Shown here in pieces: positions 27,423 through 39,733 of a stretch of 64,000 bases of DNA. Every line of letters starts with the position of its first letter. Position 1 is the first letter of the stretch. This DNA is from Cohnella nanjingensis (GTDB lineage: Bacteria; Bacillota; Bacilli; Paenibacillales; Paenibacillaceae): positions 109,775 through 173,774 of the forward strand of contig NZ_JACJVP010000023.1 of the NCBI RefSeq assembly GCF_014212125.1. The letters are read 5' to 3'. The notes beneath the pieces were generated by a model. It saw only the letters and a list, made by a program, of their open reading frames with translations, was not told the origin of the DNA and did no database searches. Both the position numbers and the translations under genes were made by a program.

Positions 27423-28781
27423 ATGCAGATGATGGAACTGTTTGACCGGTTGTACCCGATTAACCGGAGTATCACGGGCGACGGGGTGCGGGAGACGCTG
27501 CGCATCCTGAACGAGTACGCCCCGATCGCCCAGACCGAATACCCGACCGGCACCGTCTGCTTCGACTGGACCGTGCCGAAGGAATGGAACGTGAGAGCCG
27601 CGTACGTCAAAGACGGCAGCGGACGCGTTCTGATCGACTTTAGCCGGAACAACCTGCACCTGATGGGCTACAGCGCCCCGTTCCGCGGCTTCGTCTCGCG
27701 GGAGCAGCTGATGGCGCATCTGCACACGCGCGAGGACCTGCCGGACGCGATCCCCTACGTCATCTCCTATTACCGGGAGGATTGGGGGTTCTGCGTCGAA
27801 CACCGTCGGCTGCCGGAATTCACGGACGACTGGTACGAAGTCGTCATCGACGCCGATTTGGCGGACGGCCGCATGACGATCGGAGAAGGGTTCATCCAGG
27901 GCCGCACCGATGAGGAGATTCTGCTCTCGACCTATGTATGCCACCCGTCGATGGCGATCAACGAACTGTCCGGCCCGCTCGTCCAGACGTTCGTCTACCG
28001 GTATCTGCTGGAGCGGCAGGGCGATCTCAAGTACAGCTACCGATTCCTCTACGTCCCGGAGACGATCGGGTCCCTCTTGTACCTGAGCCGTCACGGCGAC
28101 GACCTGAAGCGACGGGTGGCGGCCGGCTACGTCGTGACGTGCGCGGGCCACGACGGCGGGTTTACCTACAAGCGCAGCAAACGCGGCGACACGCTGGCGG
28201 ACAAGGCGGCGCTTCACGCCCTCGAGCGTTCGGGCAAGCCGTTCAAGACCGTGGAATGGAACCCGTTCGGCAGCGACGAGCGGCAGTACTGCAGCGAAGC
28301 GTTTCGCCTCCCCGTCGGGAGCTTAATGCGGACGATGTACGGCGAATATCCCGAATACCATACGTCCCTGGACGACCGATCCTTGCTGTCGGAGCGCTCC
28401 CTGCAAGATTCGGTCGCCATGTACGCGGACGTCATCGAGACGCTCGAAGCCAACGAGATCTACGCGTGCACGCATCTCCACGGAGAGCCGAAGCTGGACA
28501 AGCGCGGATTGTACCCGTACACCGGAGGCACGCGGAGCAAGGCGGAGCAGCGCAAGGTGTCCGCCATCACCTGGCTCCTCGCCTTCAGCGACGGAGAGCG
28601 GGATCTGATCGGCGTCGCGGACAAGATGAACGCCATCGGCGGGATGAACGTCACTTGCCGGGAGCTGCGGGAAGCGGCGGAGATGCTGAAGGCGCACAGC
28701 TTGCTGCGCAGGATCGCCGGAAGCGGCTCGGAGGCGGAGGCGGAGGCCGCCTATGTATTAGAGATGCAGGCGAGAGGATAG
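27423..28781 (+). CDS. Second DUF4910 metallopeptidase-fold protein
   Basis: Full-length DUF4910 family member of 452 residues, closer to the family norm than the first copy. It has TYVCHPSMAINELSGP (the usual AND is here AINE), YVPETIGSLLYLSRHG, VTCAGHDGGFTYKRSKRGDTLAD and YPEYHTSLDDRSLL, covering the zinc-ligand positions. The C-terminal 60 residues form a winged-helix-like domain (LIGVADKMNAIGGMNVTCRELREAAE). The ATG at 27423 has GGAGG nine bases upstream. Two divergent DUF4910 paralogues flanking an unrelated gene suggest two sequential or complementary steps. Confidence 0.85.
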   Translation: MQMMELFDRLYPINRSITGDGVRETLRILNEYAPIAQTEYPTGTVCFDWTVPKEWNVRAAYVKDGSGRVLIDFSRNNLHLMGYSAPFRGFVSREQLMAHLHTREDLPDAIPYVISYYREDWGFCVEHRRLPEFTDDWYEVVIDADLADGRMTIGEGFIQGRTDEEILLSTYVCHPSMAINELSGPLVQTFVYRYLLERQGDLKYSYRFLYVPETIGSLLYLSRHGDDLKRRVAAGYVVTCAGHDGGFTYKRSKRGDTLADKAALHALERSGKPFKTVEWNPFGSDERQYCSEAFRLPVGSLMRTMYGEYPEYHTSLDDRSLLSERSLQDSVAMYADVIETLEANEIYACTHLHGEPKLDKRGLYPYTGGTRSKAEQRKVSAITWLLAFSDGERDLIGVADKMNAIGGMNVTCRELREAAEMLKAHSLLRRIAGSGSEAEAEAAYVLEMQARG

Positions 28782-28792
28782 AGGGATCGGGC

Positions 28793-29947
28793 ATGGAAAA
28801 AAGGAAGATCATCCTCCTGGCACTCGGCGTCGCCGTGGCGGCCGGTGGAGGCGCGGCCGCCTTCGCGAAGGAATACGAACGCATCCGGAGCGAGTCCCAA
28901 GCCGCCGAGGCGTTCGTCCCGGCCGTCGTCTCCGAGCAGAAGCCGCTTACGCTATATCAGAAGCTCGAGCAAGCGCAGGTCGTCCGTTACCTGATCATCG
29001 GAGACGAGATCGGCCAGAGCGAAGGCGCGTCTCAATCGACGCGGACGTGGATGGCCCAGTTGAACGCCAAGCTGATCGAAGGCTATGGCATTACCCCCTT
29101 CGTCTACAAGATTACAACTGCGGGCGGCACGGTGTTCGGCGGCTGGATGGACTACCTGACCTACAATACGCCGCCCAAGCCGCCTCCGATCGACCTCGTC
29201 TTCCTCAGCTTCGGCCAGAACGACCAGCGCGCGATGAGCACGGGCACGTTCGCCGCGATCTACGAGAGCCTGGTTCGGCGATTGAAGGCGGATTACCCTG
29301 CCGCGGAGATCGTCCCGTTCATTCAGAACGGCATGAAGGACGAGGAGATCCCGAACGTCATTCAAGCGATCTCCGACCATTACGGCTTGATCCGCGTCGA
29401 CATGCGGGCCTCTTTCGCCGCGTCCGGTCTCCCGGTCACCCGTCTGACCAAGGACGGCGTGCATCCGAACGGCAAAGGCTACGAGCTGTATGCGGAGCAG
29501 ATCTACGGCGCGATCGTCGCAGCGGAGCGGGAAGATCGCCCGATCTCCGTCTTCAGGGACGATCGGCTGTACCCAGAGTCGGCATCGTACCGCACCGCCC
29601 GTCTCAACGCAGACTGGAGCGAAGCCGAGGGCTTTACTCCGACCGCCGGCGCGATGACGGGGCGAACTCCGGGGAGTTATGTGGAGGCGACGTTCGAAGG
29701 CACGGCATTCGGCGTCTCGATCGCGGCCCAGGACCGCGGGGCCGTCCTCGACGTCTTCATCGACGGCAAGCCGAAGGGAACCATGAATACGTACAACCCG
29801 TTCCCTACGACTTGGCCGCGTCTTCTGGCAGGCGATCTATCGCCTGGGCGGCATACCGTTCGCTTCGTCATTTCCGCGGATCAGCCGGTCGAGGAATCGT
29901 ATGCCGCGATTCGAGGAATTATCGTTCCCGCCTCCCGCGAGCCGTGA
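28793..29947 (+). CDS. Exported SGNH-fold protein lacking the catalytic serine
   Basis: The N-terminus is a signal or anchor (KRKIILLALGVAVAAGGGAAAFA). The SGNH blocks are recognisable: block I IIGDEIGQSEGA (residues 69-80), where the nucleophile of GDS is Glu 72; block III FGQND with the conserved Asn; and block V DGVHPNGKGYELY with Asp 221 and His 224. After about residue 255 there is a second, beta-rich domain (VEATFEGTAFGVSIAAQDRG), like carbohydrate-binding SGNH partners. Family members deacetylate or O-acylate polysaccharides. Loss of the Ser suggests a changed or lost activity. Last of the four-gene run begun at 24515, twelve bases after the DUF4910 gene. Confidence 0.8.
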   Translation: MEKRKIILLALGVAVAAGGGAAAFAKEYERIRSESQAAEAFVPAVVSEQKPLTLYQKLEQAQVVRYLIIGDEIGQSEGASQSTRTWMAQLNAKLIEGYGITPFVYKITTAGGTVFGGWMDYLTYNTPPKPPPIDLVFLSFGQNDQRAMSTGTFAAIYESLVRRLKADYPAAEIVPFIQNGMKDEEIPNVIQAISDHYGLIRVDMRASFAASGLPVTRLTKDGVHPNGKGYELYAEQIYGAIVAAEREDRPISVFRDDRLYPESASYRTARLNADWSEAEGFTPTAGAMTGRTPGSYVEATFEGTAFGVSIAAQDRGAVLDVFIDGKPKGTMNTYNPFPTTWPRLLAGDLSPGRHTVRFVISADQPVEESYAAIRGIIVPASREP

Positions 29948-30116
29948 TGCCGCTGGCGGATTGGGGCCAGCTGGAACGGCTGTCGATCTGATGCGAACCG
30001 CCGCCCGGCAGCACAGGCGCTCAGGAGAGAATAGCAACGGCCCTTTTCATGGTAATCGTCGAATCCAGTCATATGATCTAATGACAGCATAGGAAAGGGG
30101 GGGGTATCTCTGTCGT

Positions 30117-30131
30117 GATGCATTTAGTATC
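30117..30131. promoter_or_regulatory. Single GATACA-type operator before the AT-rich acyltransferase
   Basis: GATGCATTTAGTATC matches the operator at 21059-21073 except for one base. It lies 26 bases before the acyltransferase ATG. No second copy was found in the 60 bases on either side, and no convincing -35/-10 pair was found. Confidence 0.5.
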
Positions 30132-30156
30132 AGAATAAAACGGGGCGTGAAATTAC

Positions 30157-31161
30157 ATGTTTCTAAATTACATCAATAACTTTCGAGGTTTAGCCATTTT
30201 GTTTATCCTCGTCGGCCACGGGTTCATTATTTTTTATCCATATTTAGATCCTTTAACTTCATCCTTTATGACTTCCTTATTCGAAAATGGCACTGTACTG
30301 TTCCTATTTATATCCGGCTTTCTGTTTCAGCATCTATCAGCGAAATACCAGTATAAAAAGTACATGTTATCAAAAATCAACAATGTCATATTGCCTTATA
30401 TAATTATTTCGATTCCAGCGATAATATATCAAATGATTTGGTCTCCGACATTTAAAGAACACTTTATTTATCGTTTTCCAAAAATGATCCAAGTACTGTA
30501 TCTCTATATTACCGGTTATCATCTTGTGCCGTTTTGGTTTTTACCCGTTATTTCGCTTTTTTATCTAATATCTCCATTATTAATCAAACTGGACAAGTGG
30601 AAATATTTTTACTACATGCTACCTATATTTATCATCATTTCAACTATAGTGCCGAAAAATTTTACGAACGTACTTCAAAGTTTCGTGAACTTGTTCTCAA
30701 TTTACGTTTTGGGTATGTTTGTAAGCCATCATAAAAAAAAGCTAATTCCATTAATTCAATCCAAAGTGATACTTCTCACGTTGTTGAACGTTATCTTAAT
30801 CATACTATCCACTTTGTTTTTATTCATGGATTTAGGAGATGGAAGATTTCTAACAATGTGGAATAAGATTGTCTTATGCTTTGTAATACTTGGCTATTTT
30901 TCAAAATATGATTACGCTATAAACACAAAATTTAAATATATGGCAAATGTTAGTTTTGGTTTGTACTTCGTTCATTATTATTTTCAAATGGCGCTTGGGA
31001 AGATTGTAGATAAGTTCATTATACTGAACGATCTAAATCAAATTACTCTTTTATTAACATGCACGCTGTTTACCTTATTATTGATTTCGTTAAGTGTATT
31101 AGCAATCTTCATTATCAAAAAAATATTTTCCGTACACAGTAGAAAGATCGTTGGTTGTTAA
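30157..31161 (+). CDS. Membrane acyltransferase 3 family protein, AT-rich, probably acquired
   Basis: A 334-residue protein with about ten hydrophobic helices. The N-terminus NFRGLAILFILVGHGFIIF carries the RG...H motif of the acyltransferase-3/OafA family, and SFGLYFVHYYFQ near the C-terminus matches the family's last helices. It would O-acetylate the polysaccharide or its lipid-linked precursor. The DNA is strikingly AT-rich, with Lys, Ile, Phe, Asn and AAA/ATT/TTT codons everywhere, unlike every neighbour, which points to recent horizontal transfer. The ribosome site is weak. It may be read from the upstream operon or from its own promoter. Confidence 0.88.
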   Translation: MFLNYINNFRGLAILFILVGHGFIIFYPYLDPLTSSFMTSLFENGTVLFLFISGFLFQHLSAKYQYKKYMLSKINNVILPYIIISIPAIIYQMIWSPTFKEHFIYRFPKMIQVLYLYITGYHLVPFWFLPVISLFYLISPLLIKLDKWKYFYYMLPIFIIISTIVPKNFTNVLQSFVNLFSIYVLGMFVSHHKKKLIPLIQSKVILLTLLNVILIILSTLFLFMDLGDGRFLTMWNKIVLCFVILGYFSKYDYAINTKFKYMANVSFGLYFVHYYFQMALGKIVDKFIILNDLNQITLLLTCTLFTLLLISLSVLAIFIIKKIFSVHSRKIVGC

Positions 31162-31216
31162 GAATCCAGGCTAGACTTTATACTCGCTCGGCATCTCAGC
31201 AAGGACCCTCCACGCC

Positions 31217-31256
31217 AAAAAAGGCGCCTGCAAGGGCTTCCCGCCCCTAAAGCGCC
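31217..31256 (-). terminator. Rho-independent terminator of the fucose operon
   Basis: On the minus strand a stem GGCGC ... GCGCC with an inner GGGC/GCCC hairpin is followed directly by six T. It lies 16 bases beyond the stop codon of the FemAB-like gene and marks the end of the operon that begins at galU. On the opposite side it also separates the convergent acyltransferase gene. Confidence 0.75.
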
Positions 31257-31271
31257 CTCCCTGCCCTTCCC

Positions 31272-32225
31272 CTACCTCACCGCTTGCTTAAGATAGTAGG
31301 CGAACTTGAACAGCTTGCCGTTGATCTTGGAGATCTGGAAGTAAGGCTTCTGCACCGCGCCGAACGCCCGGAAGAAGCTCTCCACCGGCTCGTGCATCCC
31401 GCCGTGGAAGTCGAACTTCTTGGTGACGGCGGACAGCCGCTTGATCGCCTCCCACAGCAGGAGCGAAGCGGCGCCGCTGTTGCGCAGCTCCGGATCCCCG
31501 CCGCCCAGCAGATAGTAAGCGCATTCCGAATCCCACACGATATAGACCGCGGCATGAATCTGCCCGTCCTCGTCCAGCGCGAACATCAGCTTCCGGCAAT
31601 CGCGGGCTTTGCACGCCTCGTCCACCTTCTTGATGAAGTCCAGGGAGTGCGGCATCGGCACCTGCTGCCGGTCGAACGTCATCTTGTTCAGCCGGTGGAA
31701 CGCTTCGATGTCGTCGCTCTCGACGACCTTGACGATCTTCTCCGCCTTGCGGATCTCGTTGCGGGTCTTCTCCTTGAAGCCCGCGAACAGCTTGTCGTGA
31801 TCCGAGATGTCCTCGAAGAGGTAGGTGTACCGGGTCGTCTGGCGGAAGCCTCTCCAATAGAACGTCGTCCAGTTGGTGATGTTCCAGTGGAAGTGCTGAT
31901 AGTAGTAGTCGACGTTCGGCAGCCGCTCGATGATCTCGAGATAGATCTCTTTCTCGTAAGACAGACGCGTTGCGTACTTCTGATTCCTCGGATACTTGAT
32001 CCAGATGCCCATCATCAAGGTGAGATAGGGCATGTCGATGACGTCGAAGATCAGCTTGCGCGTCTTGAAGTAGGGCAGGCTGGCCACGACCTCGCCGCCC
32101 CGCTCCACGAGCAGCACGTCCCATTGGTGCTCCCCGACCGTCGCGTCCAGCCACCAGTCCTGGTTGATCACCGGAATGTCCGGGTTCGCGCGGCACAATG
32201 CCCTGTATTTCGCTTTGTTGTCCAT
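31272..32225 (-). CDS. FemAB/BioF2-like GNAT acyltransferase
   Basis: A 317-residue double-GNAT protein of the FemAB/acetyltransf_6 type. The N-terminal half contains INQDWWLDATVG and YTYLFEDISDHDKLFAGFKEKTRNEIRKAEKI; the C-terminal half has HAAVYIVWDSECAYYLLGGGDPELRNSGAASLLLWEAIKRL, the acyl donor binding helix, and FDFHGGMHEPVESFFRAFGA. Family members transfer amino-acyl or acyl groups to amines of cell-wall precursors or sugars. As the last gene of the GDP-fucose operon it probably acylates an amino sugar or decorates the repeat unit. 62 bases separate it from manC. Confidence 0.82.
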   Translation of the reverse strand: MDNKAKYRALCRANPDIPVINQDWWLDATVGEHQWDVLLVERGGEVVASLPYFKTRKLIFDVIDMPYLTLMMGIWIKYPRNQKYATRLSYEKEIYLEIIERLPNVDYYYQHFHWNITNWTTFYWRGFRQTTRYTYLFEDISDHDKLFAGFKEKTRNEIRKAEKIVKVVESDDIEAFHRLNKMTFDRQQVPMPHSLDFIKKVDEACKARDCRKLMFALDEDGQIHAAVYIVWDSECAYYLLGGGDPELRNSGAASLLLWEAIKRLSAVTKKFDFHGGMHEPVESFFRAFGAVQKPYFQISKINGKLFKFAYYLKQAVR

Positions 32226-32287
32226 CCTCGTCTACCCCTTAGCTCCATTAGGATATCGGCAACCGCGCGCCCCGAACCCGATCCGGT

Positions 32288-33712
32288 TCAGCCTGCGGAC
32301 GATCCCCGGACTTCGCAGTGCCGCTCCACTTCGTCCCACTGGTAATACAAACGGATGATATCGTCCGACGCGAGCCCGCTGCCCATCTGCACCTCGATCC
32401 ACTCGAGGTCGGTCTCGGCCAGCATGCTGTGCGGCGTGCCGGCGGGAATGTGCAGCACGTCGCCCGCGCGAATCTGCTTGAACTGCTGATCCTTCACGAA
32501 GCGGCCCGTGCCGGAGACGATGGTCCAATACTCGTCCCGGTTCAAGTGCAGGTGATAGCTGAGGCTCTGTCCGGCACTTACCCGCACGGCGCGGGTCGCG
32601 ACCTCCTGGCCGCCCTCCAGCTGCTTGTAGTCCAGCACCCGGCAGTCGCCCCAGCGGCGCTCCTCGAACATCGGACGCTGCTCGATATGCTTCAGCATCT
32701 CCTTGAGCTTCGGGCTCTTGGCTTTGTCCGCCACGAGGATGCCGTCGGGGCTCGCGGCCACGACGACGTCGGACAAGCCGATAACGGTGACCAGCATGTC
32801 GAGCTCGTTGACGACGTGCGTGTTGACCGATTGGTCGTCGACCAGGCCGCGGCCGATCACGTTCACGTTCATCTCCTCCGTCAGCGTGTTCCAGGTGCCG
32901 AGGTCCTTCCAATAGCCGTCGTACGGCGTGACGACGATGTCGCGCAGCTTCTCGACCACTTCATAGTCGAAGCTGTTGATCGGCAGCCGATGATATTGCT
33001 TCAGCATCTCTTCGAATTGGATCGGGTACCCCTTGTCGATCAGCAATTGAATGACCGTATGCAGCCGGAACGCGAACACGCCGCAATTCCACAGCGCGCC
33101 CTGCGCGATCAGCGTCTCCGCCGCCTCCTCCGTAGGCTTCTCTACGAATCTCGCGACTTCGCGGTAGCCGCCGCCGGACGGAGCGTCCGCCTGAAACGGC
33201 CGGACCGCCGCCGGCGACGCGTCCCGCGCGGGGATGATATAGCCGTATTTCGAGGAAGGATAGGTCGGCTTCACGCCGATCAGCGCCAGCTCCGCCTCGG
33301 TGTCCCGGACGACCGCTTCGAGCTCCTTCACCTTCGCGAAGAAGTCCTGCTCCACGTAAGGATCGACCGGCAGCACCGCGACGACCTCGTTCAGATCCGT
33401 CCCCACGATGGAGTACAGGTAAGCGGCCGTCAGCGCGATCGCGGGGAACGTGTCCCTGCGCTCCGGCTCGACGACGGCGAACAGGCTGTCCGGCAGCTGG
33501 TTGCCGACGAGCTCCGCCTGCTTGGCGCCGACCGCCACGAGCGTATCTCCCGCGAGCCCCGCGGCTTCGAGCTGCCGCCATACCCGCTGCACCATCGATT
33601 CCATTTGGCCTTCGTCATTTTTCAGCACCTTCAGGAATTGCTTCGAACGCATATCGTTGGACAGCGGCCAGAGCCGCTTGCCCGATCCGCCGGACATCAG
33701 CACGATCTTCAT
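32288..33712 (-). CDS. manC: Mannose-1-phosphate guanylyltransferase with C-terminal cupin
   Basis: Makes GDP-mannose, the substrate for the downstream-pathway enzymes Gmd and Fcl. The N-terminal nucleotidyltransferase domain has VLMSGGSGKRLWPLSNDMRSKQFL, EPERRDTFPAIALTAAYL, VLPVDPYVEQDFF and RFVEKPTEEAAETL. The C-terminal mannose-6-phosphate isomerase-type cupin shows RRWGDCRVLDY, SLSYHLHLNRDEYWTIVSGTG and IPAGTPHSM. 474 residues, full length. The start overlaps the wcaF-like stop (ATGA). No phosphomannomutase gene is in the window. Confidence 0.9.
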   Translation of the reverse strand: MKIVLMSGGSGKRLWPLSNDMRSKQFLKVLKNDEGQMESMVQRVWRQLEAAGLAGDTLVAVGAKQAELVGNQLPDSLFAVVEPERRDTFPAIALTAAYLYSIVGTDLNEVVAVLPVDPYVEQDFFAKVKELEAVVRDTEAELALIGVKPTYPSSKYGYIIPARDASPAAVRPFQADAPSGGGYREVARFVEKPTEEAAETLIAQGALWNCGVFAFRLHTVIQLLIDKGYPIQFEEMLKQYHRLPINSFDYEVVEKLRDIVVTPYDGYWKDLGTWNTLTEEMNVNVIGRGLVDDQSVNTHVVNELDMLVTVIGLSDVVVAASPDGILVADKAKSPKLKEMLKHIEQRPMFEERRWGDCRVLDYKQLEGGQEVATRAVRVSAGQSLSYHLHLNRDEYWTIVSGTGRFVKDQQFKQIRAGDVLHIPAGTPHSMLAETDLEWIEVQMGSGLASDDIIRLYYQWDEVERHCEVRGSSAG

Positions 33713-34327
33713 CCCGGCACCGCCCTCCTTGCTTTCTCTTTGGCTTCTTCCAGCGATACGAAGGACGCGGCTTCCGCCGTTCCCGTCTTGCCCGCGTCCT
33801 CTTCCTCCAGCGGGAACCGCTGCTTCACGAACCGGGCCGGCGTCCCCGCATGAATCTCCGAGGCCGGGATATCCTGCAGCACCGTGCTTCTGGCCGCGAC
33901 GACCCCCATCTCCCTTACGGTTACGCCCGGATAGACGAAGACATCGCTCGCGATCCACGCCCCGTCTTCGATGCGGATGGGCTTAACGATCAGCCGGAAC
34001 GCGACATCGGTCGGGTCGTGGCTGCCCGTGCACAGATAGCTGTTCTGCGAGACGACGCAGTGATTGCCGATCCGGATCCGATCCAGGCTGTAGAGCTCCG
34101 CGTGATCGCCGATCCAGGAATGATCGCCGATGGCGACCTTCCAGGGGTAGGTGATTCGGGCCGTCGGGCGAATCTTGACGCCGGACCCGATCCGGGCGCC
34201 GAACAAGCGGAGCAGCCGGTTGCGGTAGTCGTACAGCGGCTGGGGCGACCAGCGGAACAGCGTCGCCTGCACGAGCCACCAGAGCAGGACGACCGCCCCG
34301 CCGCGGCCGCGCGAGTAGCCGGTCTGG

Positions 34328-37666
<3,339 letters not shown>

Positions 37667-37694
37667 GCATTCCTCACCTGTCCGTCGTAGTCAA

Positions 37695-38366
37695 TCAGAA
37701 CGCGTTGCGGGATCGGACCATCACCCATAACGTGCGCGCGATGATCCGCAGGTCGTACCAGAAGCCGCGCTTGCGGATGTACGCCAGATCCAGCTCCACC
37801 ATCTCTTCGAAGCCGACGGTGCTGCGCCCGCTCACCTGCCACAGTCCGGTGCAGCCGGGGACGACGGTCAACCGCTGAAAATCGCGCTCGCGATACAGAG
37901 CCACTTCCCGCAGCAGCGGCGGTCTCGGCCCGACCAGGCTCATCTCGCCCCGGAGCACGTTGAAGAACTGAGGCAGCTCGTCGATGCTCGTCTTGCGGAT
38001 GAACTTGCCGACGCGCGTGACGCGGGGGTCGTCCCGCATCTTGAACATCGCTCCGCTCACTTCGTTCGTCGCGGCCAGCTCTTGGAACAGCTCCTCCGCG
38101 TTCGTCACCATCGAGCGGAATTTGTACATCTTGAACATCCGGCCGTTCTTGCCGATCCGGGTCTGGCTGAAGAGGATCGGTCCGCGCGGATCTTCCAGCT
38201 TGATCATGAGCGCCGTGGCCAGCATGATCGGCGAGACCAGGACGATGCCGACCAAGACCATGACGATATCAAAAGCCCGCTTGCTCCACTCTGTCCGGTC
38301 CAGGGACGGTTCTTGGGCGCGCTGCCGCTGTACTTCCAACTCCAATTCGCGCAAGGGCATGCTCAT
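37695..38366 (-). CDS. Initiating polyprenyl-phosphate sugar-phosphotransferase (WcaJ/CpsE type)
   Basis: Loads the first sugar-1-phosphate onto undecaprenyl phosphate. It is the short form, with only the catalytic domain: one membrane helix AFDIVMVLVGIVLVSPIMLATALMI (about residues 31-55), then FSQTRIGKNGRMFKMYKFRSM, DDPRVTRVGKFIRKTSIDELPQFFNVLRGEMSLVGPRPPLL (with the DE catalytic pair and PRP) and GCTGLWQVSGRS. 223 residues. The only initiating transferase seen in the window, so it may prime both polymers. The substrate is probably UDP-glucose or UDP-galactose, given galU next to it. Confidence 0.93.
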   Translation of the reverse strand: MSMPLRELELEVQRQRAQEPSLDRTEWSKRAFDIVMVLVGIVLVSPIMLATALMIKLEDPRGPILFSQTRIGKNGRMFKMYKFRSMVTNAEELFQELAATNEVSGAMFKMRDDPRVTRVGKFIRKTSIDELPQFFNVLRGEMSLVGPRPPLLREVALYRERDFQRLTVVPGCTGLWQVSGRSTVGFEEMVELDLAYIRKRGFWYDLRIIARTLWVMVRSRNAF

Positions 38367-38378
38367 CGCCGTTCACCC

Positions 38379-39269
38379 CTACCCGACAACGTTGCGGTGA
38401 TATTGCGACAACAGCTGTTCCATCTGACGGAGCAGCGGATTGCGCAGCTCCGCGTGATCCAGGGCGAACTCCAGCGACGTGAGGATGAAGCCGAGCTTCT
38501 CGCCGACGTCGTAGCGGACGCCTTCGAATTGATAAGCGTACACGTCCTCGACCTCGTTGAGCTTCTGGATGGCGTCGGTCAGCTGCACTTCGCCGCCCGC
38601 GCCGATATCCATCCGTTCCAGGAACTCGAAGATTCGCGGCGTCAAGACGTATCGGCCCATGATCGCCAAGTTCGAGGGCGCTTGCGCGCGTTCCGGCTTC
38701 TCCACGAAGTGGTTCACGCCGTACAGACGGCCCATCTGCTGATAGGGATCGATGATGCCGTACCGGTGAACGTCCTGGTCCGGTACCGTCTGAACGCCCA
38801 CGATCGAGCTCTGCGTGCGTTCGAATTGGTTCATGAGCTGACCGATGCAGGGAACCTCGGCCCGCACGATATCGTCGCCGAGCAGCACCGCGAACGGCTC
38901 GTCGCCGATGAACTTGCGCGCGCACCATACGGCGTGCCCGAGGCCGCGCGGCTCTTTTTGCCGGATGTAGTGAATGTCGACCATCTTCGAAGGGTGCTGG
39001 ACCTCCCGGAGCAGTTCCAGCTTGCCTTTGCCGAGCAGGTTCTGTTCCAGCTCGAACGCGGAATCGAAGTGGTCTTCGATGGCGCGTTTGCCTTTGCCGG
39101 TCACGATCAGAATGTCTTCGATTCCGGCCGCTACCGCTTCTTCCACGATGTACTGAATGGTGGGTTTGTCCACCAGCGGCAGCATTTCCTTCGGCATCGC
39201 TTTGGTTGCCGGAAGGAAACGGGTTCCTAGCCCCGCAGCCGGGATGATCGCCTTGCGAACCTTGCGCAT
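38379..39269 (-). CDS. galU: UTP-glucose-1-phosphate uridylyltransferase
   Basis: Makes UDP-glucose. The sequence follows B. subtilis GtaB closely: [29 protein letters not shown] (split here by the family's glycine loop), [52 protein letters not shown] and [17 protein letters not shown]. The ATG at 39269 is taken because MRKVRKAI is the family start and a GGAG lies six bases before it; ATGs at 39275 and 39281 are alternatives. First gene of an eight-gene operon ending at 31272. UDP-glucose also feeds Ugd in the neighbouring operon. Confidence 0.95.
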   Translation of the reverse strand: MRKVRKAIIPAAGLGTRFLPATKAMPKEMLPLVDKPTIQYIVEEAVAAGIEDILIVTGKGKRAIEDHFDSAFELEQNLLGKGKLELLREVQHPSKMVDIHYIRQKEPRGLGHAVWCARKFIGDEPFAVLLGDDIVRAEVPCIGQLMNQFERTQSSIVGVQTVPDQDVHRYGIIDPYQQMGRLYGVNHFVEKPERAQAPSNLAIMGRYVLTPRIFEFLERMDIGAGGEVQLTDAIQKLNEVEDVYAYQFEGVRYDVGEKLGFILTSLEFALDHAELRNPLLRQMEQLLSQYHRNVVG

Positions 39270-39428
39270 CTCCATCTCCATCACCTATCCCTTGAATGAT
39301 TCTCGGAACTTTTATATACCTGAAGCGGCGCTTAACAAACGTTCGTCCCCGCGGGAATCGTCCGGAGGAGAATCGTCTGCGGCTCCGCTTGTTCCGCGAT
39401 TATTGGATGGGACTCAAGTCACCCTATT

Positions 39429-39485
39429 GCTACACTATGTATCGAATACACTCCTTACAATAAGATACATTTTGTATCATGTCAA
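39429..39485 (-). promoter_or_regulatory. galU-fucose operon promoter with two GATACA-type operators
   Basis: Minus strand: -35 TTGACA (39485-39480), 17-bp spacer, -10 TATTGT (39462-39457). The perfect palindrome GATACATTTTGTATC (39464-39478) fills the spacer. GCTACACTATGTATC (39429-39443) lies just past the expected start. The centres are 35 bp apart. About 160-190 bases of leader separate it from galU. Confidence 0.8.
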
Positions 39486-39648
39486 GCGTTTTTTCAAACG
39501 ATATGCTCCATATTGTATTGAAATAACCGGGTTTGCCGGCAGCAACCGCATTCATTCGACAGCTGCGACAAAACGCGGATCGCCAACGCTTGAACGCGCG
39601 AAGATAGGGCTCTCCGTCTATGCCCGGATTCCCGCCCGGTTCACCCAA
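39486..39648. other. Intergenic stretch without recognised features
   Basis: Between the galU promoter and the terminator of the second polymer operon. Short open frames exist on both strands, but none has a ribosome site or a recognisable product, and I see no repeat or RNA structure in it. Confidence 0.5.
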
Positions 39649-39672
39649 CAAAAAAACCTTCTTCGCGAAGGT
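39649..39672 (-). terminator. Rho-independent terminator of the second polymer operon
   Basis: Minus strand: stem ACCTTC / GAAGGT around GCGAA, followed by seven T. It lies about 60 bases beyond the stop codon at 39734 and separates this operon from the galU promoter. Confidence 0.8.
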
Positions 39673-39733
39673 CCCCTTGCCCGGCATGCCGCGGTCTATT
39701 CGTCAACCCGGCGCGTCATTCGCCTCATGGACG

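Noticed and set aside
29948..30116. Possible riboswitch or relic of a mobile element in the gap before the AT-rich gene
   Set aside because: I found no recognisable aptamer core, transposase fragment or terminal repeats; only a run of eight G and short imperfect hairpins.
39486..39648. Short ORFs between galU and the beta-helix gene operon
   Set aside because: They lack ribosome sites and overlap the promoter or the terminator.
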